This document shows positions 26,561-35,716 of a DNA stretch of 59,363 nucleotides, in pieces; positions within the stretch are counted from its first letter, which is position 1; the number at the start of each line of letters is the position of its first letter. The notes beneath the pieces were generated by a model. It was not told the origin of the DNA. It did no database searches and saw only the letters and a list, made by a program, of their open reading frames with translations. The stretch covers positions 1-59,363 of the forward strand of contig JAXMCQ010000030.1 of assembly GCA_046349315.1 (NCBI GenBank). Reading direction: 5' to 3'. This stretch comes from JAEUMG01 sp046349315. Its GTDB lineage: Bacteria > Pseudomonadota > Alphaproteobacteria > Rhizobiales > Aestuariivirgaceae. Both the position numbers and the translations under genes were made by a program.

Positions 26561-27638
26561 GGGCGAGCCTTCCTTCAGGAAGTACGAGCCCTAGTGATGG
26601 TTCGTAAGAAATGACAGTCGTCGCACCCTCTTCGGGGACGCTATGCGTATCATGCCGGCCGACCGTCAAAGTAATGTCTTTGCTGGTCGCACCTTTCAGG
26701 AACAAGTGGCTCGCATTGCCTTCAAAGGCAACGTTCTTGACGGTTGTCTCAATGGTGGCGCCGTCCGCGCCGGCGCCAAGCCGCAGGGATTCCGGCCGTA
26801 CAAACAGGATGGCTTTGCCGCCAGTTTTGAGTTTCTTCGGATTGCGGCCACGCAGCTTTCCGAAGCTCGTTTCAACGACCGCCCAGTCGTCATCAGCTTG
26901 CACGATGGTTCCGGCGAATGGATTGTTCTCGCCTACGAAAGAGGCGACGAAAGCCGTGTCCGGTTGGTCGTAGATCGTGCGGCCATCTCCGACCTGCTCG
27001 ATCACGCCTTCATTCATGACGGCGATCCGGTCGGACATGGTGAGCGCTTCGCCCTGGTCGTGCGTAATGTAGATGAAGGTAATTCCAACCCGGTTCTGGA
27101 TGGCGCGCAATTCATTGCGCATATGCTGGCGCAATTTGAGATCGAGGGCCGAAAGCGGTTCATCCAGCAGCAGCACTTGCGGTTCGACCGCCAGGGCTCT
27201 GGCAATCGCCACACGCTGCTTCTGGCCGCCTGAGAGCTCGCTGACGAGTTTTCCGCCCTGGCCCGGCAAGGCGATCAGACTGAGGAGTTCGTTCGCCCGC
27301 TTGGCGCGGTCCTCCCGCGAGACACCACGGACACGAAGGCCGTAGGTGATATTGTCGGCCACTGTCATCAGCGGGAACAACGCAAGGTTCTGGAAGATGA
27401 GTGCCGTGGGCCGCTTGTTCGGCCCAAAACCCGCCATGTCCTGGCCACCGATCCTGACCGCGCCTTCCGACGGCTCAAGAAAGCCGGAGACGGTCCTGAG
27501 AATGGTGGTCTTGCCGCAACCCGACGGACCTAAAAACGAAAAGAACTCGCCGTTCTTGATCTTGAGCGATGCGGAATTGACCGCAGTAAAATTTCCAAAC
27601 CTGATTGTGACGCGATCCAGTTCGACGTCCGCGCTCAT
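26553..27638 (-). CDS. ABC transporter ATPase (putative aminoethylphosphonate importer)
   Basis: A 361-residue PotA-type ATPase with Walker A GPSGCGKTT, signature LSGGQKQRVAIARAL, Walker B VLLLDEPLSALD and H-loop ITHDQGEA. A C-terminal TOBE domain begins near residue 270. The ribosome site AGGGG precedes ATG. It is separated from the solute-binding protein gene by a 135-base gap that contains a strong terminator-like hairpin. Confidence 0.92.
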   Translation of the reverse strand: MSADVELDRVTIRFGNFTAVNSASLKIKNGEFFSFLGPSGCGKTTILRTVSGFLEPSEGAVRIGGQDMAGFGPNKRPTALIFQNLALFPLMTVADNITYGLRVRGVSREDRAKRANELLSLIALPGQGGKLVSELSGGQKQRVAIARALAVEPQVLLLDEPLSALDLKLRQHMRNELRAIQNRVGITFIYITHDQGEALTMSDRIAVMNEGVIEQVGDGRTIYDQPDTAFVASFVGENNPFAGTIVQADDDWAVVETSFGKLRGRNPKKLKTGGKAILFVRPESLRLGAGADGATIETTVKNVAFEGNASHLFLKGATSKDITLTVGRHDTHSVPEEGATTVISYEPSLGLVLPEGRLARE

Positions 27639-27715
27639 CCCCTACCCCTGTATTTTTCTTTTCGCCGATTTAAGACCGGACCGCCCCCGCGGTCCAGAAC
27701 CAAAAGATCGCGCCT

Positions 27716-27751
27716 CAAAAGAAAACCAGCCCCGAATTGCTTCGGGGCTGG
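27716..27751 (-). terminator. Intra-operon terminator-like hairpin
   Basis: A perfect 11-bp stem CCAGCCCCGAA/TTCGGGGCTGG (27726-27751, loop TTGC) is followed in the minus direction by TTTTCTTTT. It lies directly behind the solute-binding protein gene and ahead of the ATPase gene, so it should let through only part of the transcripts or protect the 3' end of the binding-protein message, giving more binding protein than membrane components. Confidence 0.85.
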
Positions 27752-27773
27752 CGCAAAGTCCTGGCGTTTGGGC

Positions 27774-28946
27774 TCAGGCCGACTTGAACTTGTCGGCGTA
27801 CTGGCCGCGCAGATCGCCGAACCATGACGGCTCCGGCGGACGGTGCCAGAGGTTCTTCAGGGCATCGCCCGGATAGGCCTCCTGGAAGTTCTTCTTGGCT
27901 GCTGCGGAGAGCAGCGCATCGGCGCCGGTAACGACCGGGTTGTAGCCCGAGCCCTCGGCAACTGCGGCCGAGGCCGCCGGCGTCTGAAGGTATTCGAGGA
28001 AGGCATAAACCTGATCTACATTCTTCGAGGCTTTCACCAGCGACAGGCCATCCAACCAAGCGATCGCGCCTTCCTTCGGCGCCTGATAGCTGACCGGCTT
28101 GCCATCCTTCTTGAGCGTGAGGGCCGGGCCATCCCAGGTCTGGCCGATCCATACGTCGTTCTCGAGCAGGCCCGACTTGGTGTTGTCGGCCGAATCCCAG
28201 AACTGCTTGATCCACGGCTTGTGCTCAAGCGCGACGGGCAGGATCTTGTCATAGATCGCCTTGAACGAATCCGGATCCTTGAAAGCGTCAAGCATGCGGT
28301 TGGTCGGCAGCGTGCCGTTGCCGTCCATCCACAGGCCGATGCCAAGCAGCAGCGAGTGCGGGCGGCCCTGGACATGGCCCTTCACGCCATCTTCCCACAG
28401 CGAGCCGTAGGAAAGTGTGGCCGGGTCTCCCTTCCAGAGGTCGGTACGCCAGGAGATGGCTTCCGAACCCCAGCAATGCGGCAGGTGATAGAGGCCATCA
28501 TCCCACGTCCACACGCTGGTCGAGCCTTCCAGCATCGAGGGGATGAGGTTGCCGACGTTCTTGACCTTGTTCATGTCGTAGGGAGCGAGAACGCCGAGGT
28601 CCTTGAACTGCGGAGCGCGGTCGCGGGTCGGCTGGCAGAGGTCGAAGCCTTCGCCGCCGGTGGCCTGGAGCTTGTTGATCTGCTCTTCGTTCTGAGAGAA
28701 CGGGGTCTGGTTGACCTTGATTCCGGTCTTGGCTTCGAAGTCCGGGATCACGGGGTTCGGAAACTCGTCCGACCACATCAGCAGATTGAGCTCACCCGAT
28801 GAAGAAAGGGCGCTCTTGATAAAGGCGGGTCCGGTCACCGCGATGGCGCCGGCCGCGGCGCTAGCCTTCAGCACGACGCGGCGATTGAACAGCCGCGCAG
28901 CCGCTGCGGTACGCTCGGCCGAGATTTGGGAACTGGTTTTTGTCAT
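27774..28946 (-). CDS. ABC transporter solute-binding protein (putative aminoethylphosphonate importer)
   Basis: A 390-residue PotD/spermidine-type periplasmic binding protein. The N-terminus has a twin-arginine-like region (FNRRVVLKASAAAGAIAV, residues ~21-38), more consistent with Tat or a long Sec signal. The mature domain has ELNLLMWSDEF and the hinge sequence PHCWGSEAISW. GGAGG seven bases ahead marks the start. The four-gene order and the neighbouring phnWAY genes suggest a phosphonate ligand, but PotD-type proteins bind polyamines too, so binding should be measured. Confidence 0.9.
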   Translation of the reverse strand: MTKTSSQISAERTAAAARLFNRRVVLKASAAAGAIAVTGPAFIKSALSSSGELNLLMWSDEFPNPVIPDFEAKTGIKVNQTPFSQNEEQINKLQATGGEGFDLCQPTRDRAPQFKDLGVLAPYDMNKVKNVGNLIPSMLEGSTSVWTWDDGLYHLPHCWGSEAISWRTDLWKGDPATLSYGSLWEDGVKGHVQGRPHSLLLGIGLWMDGNGTLPTNRMLDAFKDPDSFKAIYDKILPVALEHKPWIKQFWDSADNTKSGLLENDVWIGQTWDGPALTLKKDGKPVSYQAPKEGAIAWLDGLSLVKASKNVDQVYAFLEYLQTPAASAAVAEGSGYNPVVTGADALLSAAAKKNFQEAYPGDALKNLWHRPPEPSWFGDLRGQYADKFKSA

Positions 28947-29128
28947 TCGTTATCCTCCGATATATCTCCAGGCTAAGCCCTGGTGATTTTCGCTGTCTGT
29001 TTGACGGCAGGGGTTCGTCTGTCCGGTTAACCCGGCTACTTTTCTCATTTCAAGCTAGTATGACGATCCTGTGACGGTCGGGCAACGGGATATGAGAGAC
29101 TGGCTCCATGCCGCCCGGCCGACTGGAC

Positions 29129-29908
29129 TTATGCGCTCTGTTGCCGCCTGCCCAGCAGCTGGAAGCGCCACAGACTGAACGGCAGGGAGGAAACGTAGAA
29201 GACAGCCAGAAAAAGAAGTGTCGGCCAGCGCCATAGCGCCAGGGAGGCCAAGACAAGGAAGGCCAGCAGGATCGGCGGGACAAGCATGAGTCGCGGTACC
29301 TTGCGGCCCAGCGATTTCCCAGAAAATGTCGGCCAGCGACTGACCATCAGAAGGGCGACCGCGGCCGTCCAGATCAGGGCTATCGACGCCGCATAGCCAG
29401 GGTCAATCACTCCGGCAAGATCGGCATAGACCGGCGCCATGGCCAGGAAAGCGCCGCCCGGTGCGGGGACGCCCGTGAAATAGCCAGCCATCCAGGACGG
29501 TCGGTTCGGATCGGCGGTCATGACGTTGAAGCGCGCAAGGCGCAAGGCGCTGCAGGAGGCCAGCGCCAGACACGGAATCCAGCCGGCAAGGCCGAACTGC
29601 GACAGCCCCCATTGATAGAGAATGAAGGCCGGCACGGCACCGAAGCTGACGACATCGGCAAGGGAATCGAGTTCGGCGCCGAATTTTGAAGCACCGCCGG
29701 TCAGGCGGGCGACGCGACCGTCGCAGCCGTCGAGCAATGCGGCGATCAAAATACAGGCCACCGCATCGGCGATGCGGCCGTTGGCGGCCATGACGAGGCC
29801 GGTCAAGCCGGCGCACAGAGCCAGCAGAGTAATGAAGTTTGGCGCGGCGATCTGCCAGGAGAACGAGCGGCGTGCCGAAGCCGTAGACCGAGATATGTGC
29901 CGGGGCAT
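29129..29908 (-). CDS. pssA: CDP-diacylglycerol-serine O-phosphatidyltransferase
   Basis: A 259-residue membrane protein of the CDP-alcohol phosphatidyltransferase family with six to seven helices. The full catalytic motif D-G-x2-A-R-x8-G-x3-D-x3-D is seen as DGRVARLTGG and GAELDSLAD near residues 62-85. It makes phosphatidylserine, the precursor of phosphatidylethanolamine. It follows the phosphoethanolamine-transferase-like gene by 11 bases, so donor lipid synthesis and transfer may be made together. GGGAG precedes the start. Confidence 0.88.
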   Translation of the reverse strand: MPRHISRSTASARRSFSWQIAAPNFITLLALCAGLTGLVMAANGRIADAVACILIAALLDGCDGRVARLTGGASKFGAELDSLADVVSFGAVPAFILYQWGLSQFGLAGWIPCLALASCSALRLARFNVMTADPNRPSWMAGYFTGVPAPGGAFLAMAPVYADLAGVIDPGYAASIALIWTAAVALLMVSRWPTFSGKSLGRKVPRLMLVPPILLAFLVLASLALWRWPTLLFLAVFYVSSLPFSLWRFQLLGRRQQSA

Positions 29909-29919
29909 GACGCTACTCC

Positions 29920-31713
29920 CTATTGCACGGTTTGATTCTCGCCGGCGCTCGCGCTGGCCCGTGCCGCCGGTTCGCGTGGCAGCACAGTGCGCGCGACGCT
30001 ATCGAGATAGCTCTTGTTAAGATCGATCGGCGTCGCGTTCACCACATCGGAGAACAGCCCAAAGACATCGCCGCTTGTGAAAGCCGGTGCTGCGATCGGC
30101 ACCGTGAAGAGCGACTCACCGTAGAAGGCCTGCACGTCCTGGTAACGATAGCCCATGAGTTCCAACAAGGTCGGCGCGATCTCGAAATGGCTGGCGCGAC
30201 CCCGATTGAGCTTGGCGCCTGCTTCGAAGCGCTGGCGCAACTCATTATCGCCCGTGATGGCCATCAGTGGCACGAGCCCCTGCACTGGATCCGGGTTCTC
30301 GACCACGCAATGCGTCAATTGTCCGGCCATCAACGCCTGGCCATGATCGGACGTATAGAGTACGGCCGTATTGGTGAGATCAGTAGCCTTGAAGAATTCA
30401 TCGAAGAAATGATCGACCGACCAGCGCACGGCGTTGCGATAGGAGGCAATACGGGTTGGCGGCGTATCCTCTCCGGCTTCCGACATGGTCGGCCCATAGA
30501 CGCTCTCCGCCGCGGGATAGGCCTTGTCATAGGGGAAATGCGCCCCGTTTTTATTCGCGTAGATGAAGACAGGCTGGGATGACTTCAATTCGCGGTCGAT
30601 GATCTTCAGAAGTTCGAAATCGGCCTGATCGGATGAGACATTCTGGATCGTATAGAAGCCGTCGATCGACTGCTTTTCGCGAACGCTCATAAAGTTCTGC
30701 AGGAGGCCGGGATTTTTGTTAACGCCCGCCTGGCCGTCGATATAGACGGTGCGATAGCCCGCCTTCTTCGCAAACTCCCAAATCGTCGGATTGGTGCGAA
30801 CGGTCTTGATGGTGTCGCGGCGCGAGGCTGCGAAACGCAACAAGGCATTCGAATAGTGGCTGCAATTGCCGGCCGAGGCCGCGGGGCCAAAATCCACGAA
30901 ATTCGCACGCAGCCTGGCAAGTTCCGGCGTGTGCAAGCTGCCGGGGGTCAGTTCCAGGAAATCGGCGCGGATGCTCTCGTCGACGAGCATCACGATATGT
31001 GGCATGCGCGCACTCGCCTGCGGGTTCCATTCCACTGCACGGCGGTCGGTGCTGCCTTGCGTCGCCAATCGTTCGGCGGCGACAGCGGTAACGGCAAGGG
31101 GTGCAAACTGCTTTGGCAGCGCCTGTGAGCCCCCGCCCTGCTTCATCACAATGATCGCGGCGATCACCACGATCGGGACGATCGGAGCCCATGCGAGCCG
31201 CGACAGCCACAATCGCGGGATCCGCCCAGCGGGCGCCGGCGGGCTCGCGATAACCAGGAAGCCCAATCCGAAGACGATAAGCGCAGTTACGATTTGCGAG
31301 GAGTAGAACTCGGCTGCACGGGAAGCCTCGTGCCGGGCGCTCCATAGCGACACAACGTCGAAGACACTCAGGTCCGACTTGCTGGCCTCGAAATAGCTCC
31401 AGGCACATGCGGTCGAAAGGGCAATCGGGATCGCCCATAAGGCGCGAACGAAGAAGCGTGGCTGAAACGCTGCGACATAAAGTGCAGCGACGCAGACAGT
31501 CCAGACGGCCAAGAATGGCAACAATGTCGCCCAGCGCCCGTTCTGGGCGAGCAGCGAAACCCTGTCGAGAAAGCCGAAATTCGTTACGAGAATGAAGGCC
31601 GCGATTGCCAGCACTTTTGTTGCAACACCAGCCCAGTGCAGACCCCTGGCCCGCTTTTCACGGGCAAGATTGCGTTGTCGCAGGGCAAACCACGGCTTAT
31701 CGACGTCGTTCAT
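29920..31713 (-). CDS. Sulfatase-fold membrane protein, phosphoethanolamine-transferase-like
   Basis: A 597-residue protein with five N-terminal membrane helices (to about residue 190) and a periplasmic alkaline-phosphatase/sulfatase domain. Metal-site parts are MLVDESIRADF, TSDHGQALM (~456) and the following conserved His region. Where EptA-type enzymes have the nucleophilic Thr, the sequence is AGNCSHYSN (~283), so Ser would have to act. It is expected to move phosphoethanolamine, or a related headgroup, from a lipid to an envelope glycan. It forms an operon with pssA. Confidence 0.82.
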   Translation of the reverse strand: MNDVDKPWFALRQRNLAREKRARGLHWAGVATKVLAIAAFILVTNFGFLDRVSLLAQNGRWATLLPFLAVWTVCVAALYVAAFQPRFFVRALWAIPIALSTACAWSYFEASKSDLSVFDVVSLWSARHEASRAAEFYSSQIVTALIVFGLGFLVIASPPAPAGRIPRLWLSRLAWAPIVPIVVIAAIIVMKQGGGSQALPKQFAPLAVTAVAAERLATQGSTDRRAVEWNPQASARMPHIVMLVDESIRADFLELTPGSLHTPELARLRANFVDFGPAASAGNCSHYSNALLRFAASRRDTIKTVRTNPTIWEFAKKAGYRTVYIDGQAGVNKNPGLLQNFMSVREKQSIDGFYTIQNVSSDQADFELLKIIDRELKSSQPVFIYANKNGAHFPYDKAYPAAESVYGPTMSEAGEDTPPTRIASYRNAVRWSVDHFFDEFFKATDLTNTAVLYTSDHGQALMAGQLTHCVVENPDPVQGLVPLMAITGDNELRQRFEAGAKLNRGRASHFEIAPTLLELMGYRYQDVQAFYGESLFTVPIAAPAFTSGDVFGLFSDVVNATPIDLNKSYLDSVARTVLPREPAARASASAGENQTVQ

Positions 31714-31796
31714 GTCTGCTCCGTTACGATTTTGCTACAGTTTCGTGACGGAGATGCAACGCCTGTTCCGGGAGGGCGGAGTGAGGGGGCGAACCC

Positions 31797-33473
31797 ATGG
31801 ATATGGTTAATAGTGTGGCCGAAGCTGATGGGTTGAGGCCGCCGGACGAGGTCATGCGGCTCAATCGCATGGGAGCTGCCTTCCCCACGCGGCTATCCTT
31901 CATGCGCAGCCTGATCAGACGCATGGCGCAGGAAAAGTGGACGTTCGATCGGGTCGTGTGGGATTTGGACGCTTCGGGCTACGGCCGCGCCGTCTGGTCG
32001 ATCCGCATGCCCAGCGGCACCGTTTCATTTGCCGCCTTCTCCAATATCCTGGCAGCGGAAGAGAGAACCGACCGCGTCATCGCCGAAAAGTGGGATGCGA
32101 GCTTCGTCCTCGTCGAAGGCGAAATCGATGCAGCCGATCTGGCGCGTCTTGAACAGAATGTGCCGCGCCAGGAAGCCGGACGGCTCTCCGCCAAGGAACT
32201 CGTGCTGTCGCGAGCCAATAAATCGGTACGCTTGTTCGACGCGGTCGTTGATGCCCTTGCGGCCGGCCGGCAACCGGACATTCGCGACATTCTCAAAGTC
32301 GGCTACTTGATGCGCACGACCGCCGTCTATGGCAACGGGAAATTCGGTCTCGGCGATTTTCCATTGGCGCAAGCGCACCCCGAGCTCGATGGTCCGTACC
32401 GCGCCGAAATGCTTTGCGTCTATATGATCCGGCACTTCGAGTGCGAGCTGGCGGAGCATGTCGCACGGGCGCGCGGCAGTGCAAAAGCGGTGAGGCTCGA
32501 TCCGACGATAAGGCGCGCTTTCGGAATCGGCAATGCAACCGGCCTCGGCATGGCGCCGTTCCTGATCCGCCACCCGATCCTCATCCATCACTGGATCGCT
32601 GCCAAGGAAACCGCTCTCGCATCGGTACTGGCAGTCGAAGCGGCAAGCCCTGAAGATGAGGCACGCTATCGCCGGCTTCTCGCTCGGGCGCGCGCGCATG
32701 TCGCGGAATGGAATGTCGAGGAGCCGCGCCAGCAGGAACGCATCGAGGTCTTGCGATCCGAGCTCAGCGAGCTTGCGGTCACTCCCCTCTCCCACTCATT
32801 TCCATGGCAGGCACTCTATCGGCTGACCAAGGAGAAGTTCAGCCTCGAGACGCAGGAACTCGTGGCTGCCCTCCTCATCGAGCTTTATCCCGAAAGGGTG
32901 GATTGGCTTGCAGAGAACATGAGCGCGTCGGAGCCGGAACGAATTGACGGAAGGCAGAGCGTCGGCTCGTTCTTGGATGTGATCGAGCGCGACTATCATT
33001 GGGCTCTCGGCATCGACTATGACGACCCGGAACAGCGCAAGTATTTCTGGTATTATTCGGAGGCCAAGGAAGAGCCGCGGCTCGGCCAGCGCTTCGCCGA
33101 GCCCGGCGCCGAGCGCGAGATGCGCCTCGGTGTCGGCCACATGGTCAAACAACTCCATGCTGCACTCAAGGATGTTCCGCGCGATCAAGCGATCGCCACG
33201 TTCCTGCTGAAGCATCCCGAATGGCGACTGGCCGTCCGGCGGATCGAGACGACGCGGCGCTTTCCCTATGCCGAGATCAGGGACAACACGATCGGTGCCA
33301 ATCTCCTTCCAATCGATCTCCTGCGCTGCAAGCTCGCCTTCTTCGGCGCAACAAAGTTCGATCCGAAATCGGACCTGTGGACACGCATCACCATGTTCCA
33401 GGGGGCACCATTGATCGACGAACTCCAAAACCCCGATAGTGACGATTGGTGGCTGCCGGCGTGGCTCTCATGA
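31797..33473 (+). CDS. Large protein of unknown function paired with DUF3726
   Basis: A 558-residue soluble protein, not recognised. It has no signal peptide, membrane segment or nucleotide-binding motif. Notable parts are TAVYGNGKFGLGDF near 185, a helical region with EHVARARGSAKAVRL, the Gly-rich GIGNATGLGMAPFLIRHP near 245 and an aromatic C-terminus (DDWWLPAWLS). Many paired acidic and basic residues suggest a helical enzyme or scaffold. Its stop overlaps the start of the DUF3726 gene (ATGA), so both proteins likely act together. It is divergent from the phosphoethanolamine-transferase-like gene. Confidence 0.8.
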   Translation: MDMVNSVAEADGLRPPDEVMRLNRMGAAFPTRLSFMRSLIRRMAQEKWTFDRVVWDLDASGYGRAVWSIRMPSGTVSFAAFSNILAAEERTDRVIAEKWDASFVLVEGEIDAADLARLEQNVPRQEAGRLSAKELVLSRANKSVRLFDAVVDALAAGRQPDIRDILKVGYLMRTTAVYGNGKFGLGDFPLAQAHPELDGPYRAEMLCVYMIRHFECELAEHVARARGSAKAVRLDPTIRRAFGIGNATGLGMAPFLIRHPILIHHWIAAKETALASVLAVEAASPEDEARYRRLLARARAHVAEWNVEEPRQQERIEVLRSELSELAVTPLSHSFPWQALYRLTKEKFSLETQELVAALLIELYPERVDWLAENMSASEPERIDGRQSVGSFLDVIERDYHWALGIDYDDPEQRKYFWYYSEAKEEPRLGQRFAEPGAEREMRLGVGHMVKQLHAALKDVPRDQAIATFLLKHPEWRLAVRRIETTRRFPYAEIRDNTIGANLLPIDLLRCKLAFFGATKFDPKSDLWTRITMFQGAPLIDELQNPDSDDWWLPAWLS

Positions 33474-34027
33474 ATGTTTCGTTTGACGAAGTGAGGCGGG
33501 TTGCGTTTCGCGCCCTTGACGGCGGCGGAGCGGCTCCCGGGATCGATGATGATTGCGGCTGGGGCTGCGCCTGGCTCGAGGCCTGCGGTTATCCGGGACT
33601 GCGGATGCTCGTCGAGGCTTTGGAGGAGACGCCGCGCGAGGCGCGCCGGCCATCGCTTGAGGAAGACGCGATGGGGCTCGATCTCAAGAATGTTTCGGCG
33701 GTTTTCTCGGCGCCCAATGTCGTCGATGTCGCCGTTGCCAAGGGCCGCTTGTTCGTCCGCAATGTCCGCCACGGATTGTATTTCCTGCCCTTTACCGTGC
33801 GCGCCAATGTCGGAATCGGCTGCCCGGTCGATCCGGCCTTTGCCTTGGGTGGCGAGAGAACGAAGAACCCTTATGCCGACAAGCTTGCCGCTGCCTATGC
33901 ACTAGGATTGAACGTGGATGACGCGATCTGGGCGAAAGCCTATGCGCTGTCGCGGGCCATTCTGGTTCCGGAGAACGAAGCTTCGCGCCTGAAGGGCGCC
34001 GGCGCGGGCTTGACCGACAACGACTAG
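33470..34027 (+). CDS. DUF3726 protein
   Basis: A 185-residue protein similar to the DUF3726 family: N-terminal VSFDEVRRVAFRALDGGG and CGWGCAWLEACGYPGL, where a Gly/Trp/Glu pattern replaces the AEE..A..WL of the family. The ATG overlaps the previous stop (ATGA); a longer frame from 33446 is not needed. No function is known for the family. Translational coupling with the 558-residue protein is the only clue. Confidence 0.75.
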   Translation: MNVSFDEVRRVAFRALDGGGAAPGIDDDCGWGCAWLEACGYPGLRMLVEALEETPREARRPSLEEDAMGLDLKNVSAVFSAPNVVDVAVAKGRLFVRNVRHGLYFLPFTVRANVGIGCPVDPAFALGGERTKNPYADKLAAAYALGLNVDDAIWAKAYALSRAILVPENEASRLKGAGAGLTDND

Positions 34028-34581
34028 AAGCGAAATGCAATGCTCCAGTCCGGAGGGGCGGAGGAGAGCTTGCAGATTCTTGTCATTGCCGGGCTCTGTT
34101 CGGCAATCCATCGATCAACCAACTCAGTGGACGGAGTATCGGCACAATGGATCGCCGGAATGAATCCGGCGATGACAAATAAAGAGAGCCGTCATGCCGG
34201 CGAAAGCTGGAAAGGCTGGCACGGACGCTTTTTCCCCTCTCCCCTTGTGGGAGAGGGCGACGAGGGCCGAAGGCCCGAGGGGGTAACGTGCTGCGTGCCC
34301 GGCGATTGCGAGGTGGCCGAGCCCCCTCATCCGGCGCTACGCGCCACCTTCTCCCCGCTTGCGGGGAGAAGGTGCCCGCAGGGCGGATGAGGGGCACTTC
34401 TCGCCATGACCGCTTGCCCCTCACCCGGCATGCTCGCGCATGCCGCCCTCTCCCACGAGGGGAGAGGGTAAAAGAGGATACTGAAGCGCACAAAAAAGAC
34501 CCCTCGTCCTGAGGTGCGCGAAGGCGCGCCTCGAAGGATGAGGGGTGCATGGAAATAAGTCAGTATGCGGTGGAATACGCC
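34028..34581. repeat. Intergenic repeat cluster, four hairpin elements
   Basis: No gene is seen in these 554 bases. They hold, in order: a 9-bp hairpin ATCGCCGGA/TCCGGCGAT at 34151-34173, a GTCATGCCGGCGAAAGCTGG half element at 34191-34210, a CCCTCTCC/GGAGAGGG type element at 34234-34284, a large double hairpin at 34323-34394 with arms CCCCTCATCCG/CGGATGAGGGG and CACCTTCTCCCCGC/GCGGGGAGAAGGTG, another at 34416-34469, and CCCCTCGTCCT/AGGATGAGGGG at 34500-34545. They look like separate families of small mobile palindromes stacked together. Confidence 0.75.
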
Positions 34582-35318
34582 CTATGACGTGTCGTCGCGC
34601 GGCGGATTTCCGAGGCGTGCGAGCCAGTCGCAGTCCTTGAGGATCTGGTCGACCTCGTGGATGTTCCGCTGGCGGTATCCCGGTGGACGACCGGAGCGCA
34701 AGGGGCCCGAGCGCTCAGGACGGCGCTGGTCGAAGGGCCGGGCCTCCCAGCGGGCAAGCCGCATGGCGTGTCCGGGAATGTCCTGAACCGCGTCCAGAAC
34801 GGCGAGGAGCCGGCGGACCAGGTGCCTGGCACTGACCATGCCGTCATCGACTTTCGCCTCGACAACGGGTGCAGCGGGTGCGGGGGCCATGAAGTGAGCC
34901 CTGAGGAATTCAGGGATGCGGGGATCGTAATCAATGACGGTGATGTGGGCTCGGGGCCATGGCGCTTCTTCTTCTTGAACCGCCGGGCCTGGCGCCTGAG
35001 CGCATCGAAGAGGTTGAACAAGGGCCGGCGTTTGCGTTTAGGCTTGGCCTCGGCGTTATTTTCACGAGGGGTCTTGGGTTTCCTTGGCGCTGCCGGACGC
35101 CGGGGCTTATGCTCGAGCACGATGTCACGCGCCGCGGCGACGATGAGCCGTCTCACGGCTGATTCCGCCGACCGCAGGATCAGGAGCACGGACCGGTGGA
35201 GCGGCTTCGAGATTCTCTCGATCGAAACGCCTTCCGAGAGCCCGATCCTGGCGAACAGCGCCAACACCACGACCAACAGTGGCACGCGCTTGCTTTCGAT
35301 GGCCAATTCCCAGTTCAT
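34582..35318 (-). pseudogene. Frameshifted gene of unknown function with basic middle
   Basis: From ATG at 35318 a frame encodes an N-terminal hydrophobic helix (VPLLVVVLALFARIG), an amphipathic segment and a Lys/Arg-rich region (KPKRKRRPLF, RRFKKKKRHGPEP). Near 34945-34952 the sensible frame changes: HITVIDYDPRIPEFLRAHF, MAPAPAAPVVEAKVDDGMV, HLVRRLLAVLDAVQDIPGH and a C-terminus ending at TAG 34582-34584 (RQRNIHEVDQILKDCDWLARLG). One inserted base would restore a protein of about 245 residues. No family is recognised. It looks like a membrane-anchored small protein; the break could be real or an assembly error. Confidence 0.55.
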
Positions 35319-35716
35319 TGCCGCTCAATAGAACATAAAAGGAACTTCGTCAATCATAAAATTCGGGTGGCTTCGAGTATTATGGTGCCTCTCTTTTTCG
35401 TCATCCCGGCGAAAGCCGGGACCCAACTATCCGCGTGAAGGCTGTTGGCGACCCGTCACGGTGAAAGATGGGTCCCGGCTTACGCCGGGATGACGGTAGT
35501 TGTGCTACCCCTCACCCGCCCCGGATCAAGTCCGGGGTACCCTCTCTCGCACTATGCGCGGTCGAGGGAAGATGCTCCGTAGGCGGAAAGATGGGTCCAG
35601 CCTTGCGCCCAGATTACGAGAGTTGGCGCCGCCCCCTCACCCGGCATGCTGCGCATGCCGCCCTCTCGCACTCGGGGGAGAGGGAAGAGGAGAACGGGGC
35701 GAGGGAAGATGTTTCT
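35319..35716. repeat. Intergenic region with type A and other palindromic repeats
   Basis: No gene is supported in these 398 bases. Type A palindromes lie at 35399-35430 (inverted) and 35466-35502, 36 bases apart, with a degenerate copy near 35589-35626. A CCCTCTC/GGGAGAGGG element at 35632-35683 repeats the one at 34416-34469. The frames that run through it are by-products of the repeats. Confidence 0.75.

Noticed and set aside
28947..29128. tRNA or small RNA gene between the binding-protein gene and pssA
   Set aside because: No cloverleaf could be folded by eye and no terminator follows; it is more likely the promoter region of the importer.
34028..35716. CRISPR array
   Set aside because: The repeats are of different kinds, palindromic and irregularly spaced, without uniform spacers or cas genes.
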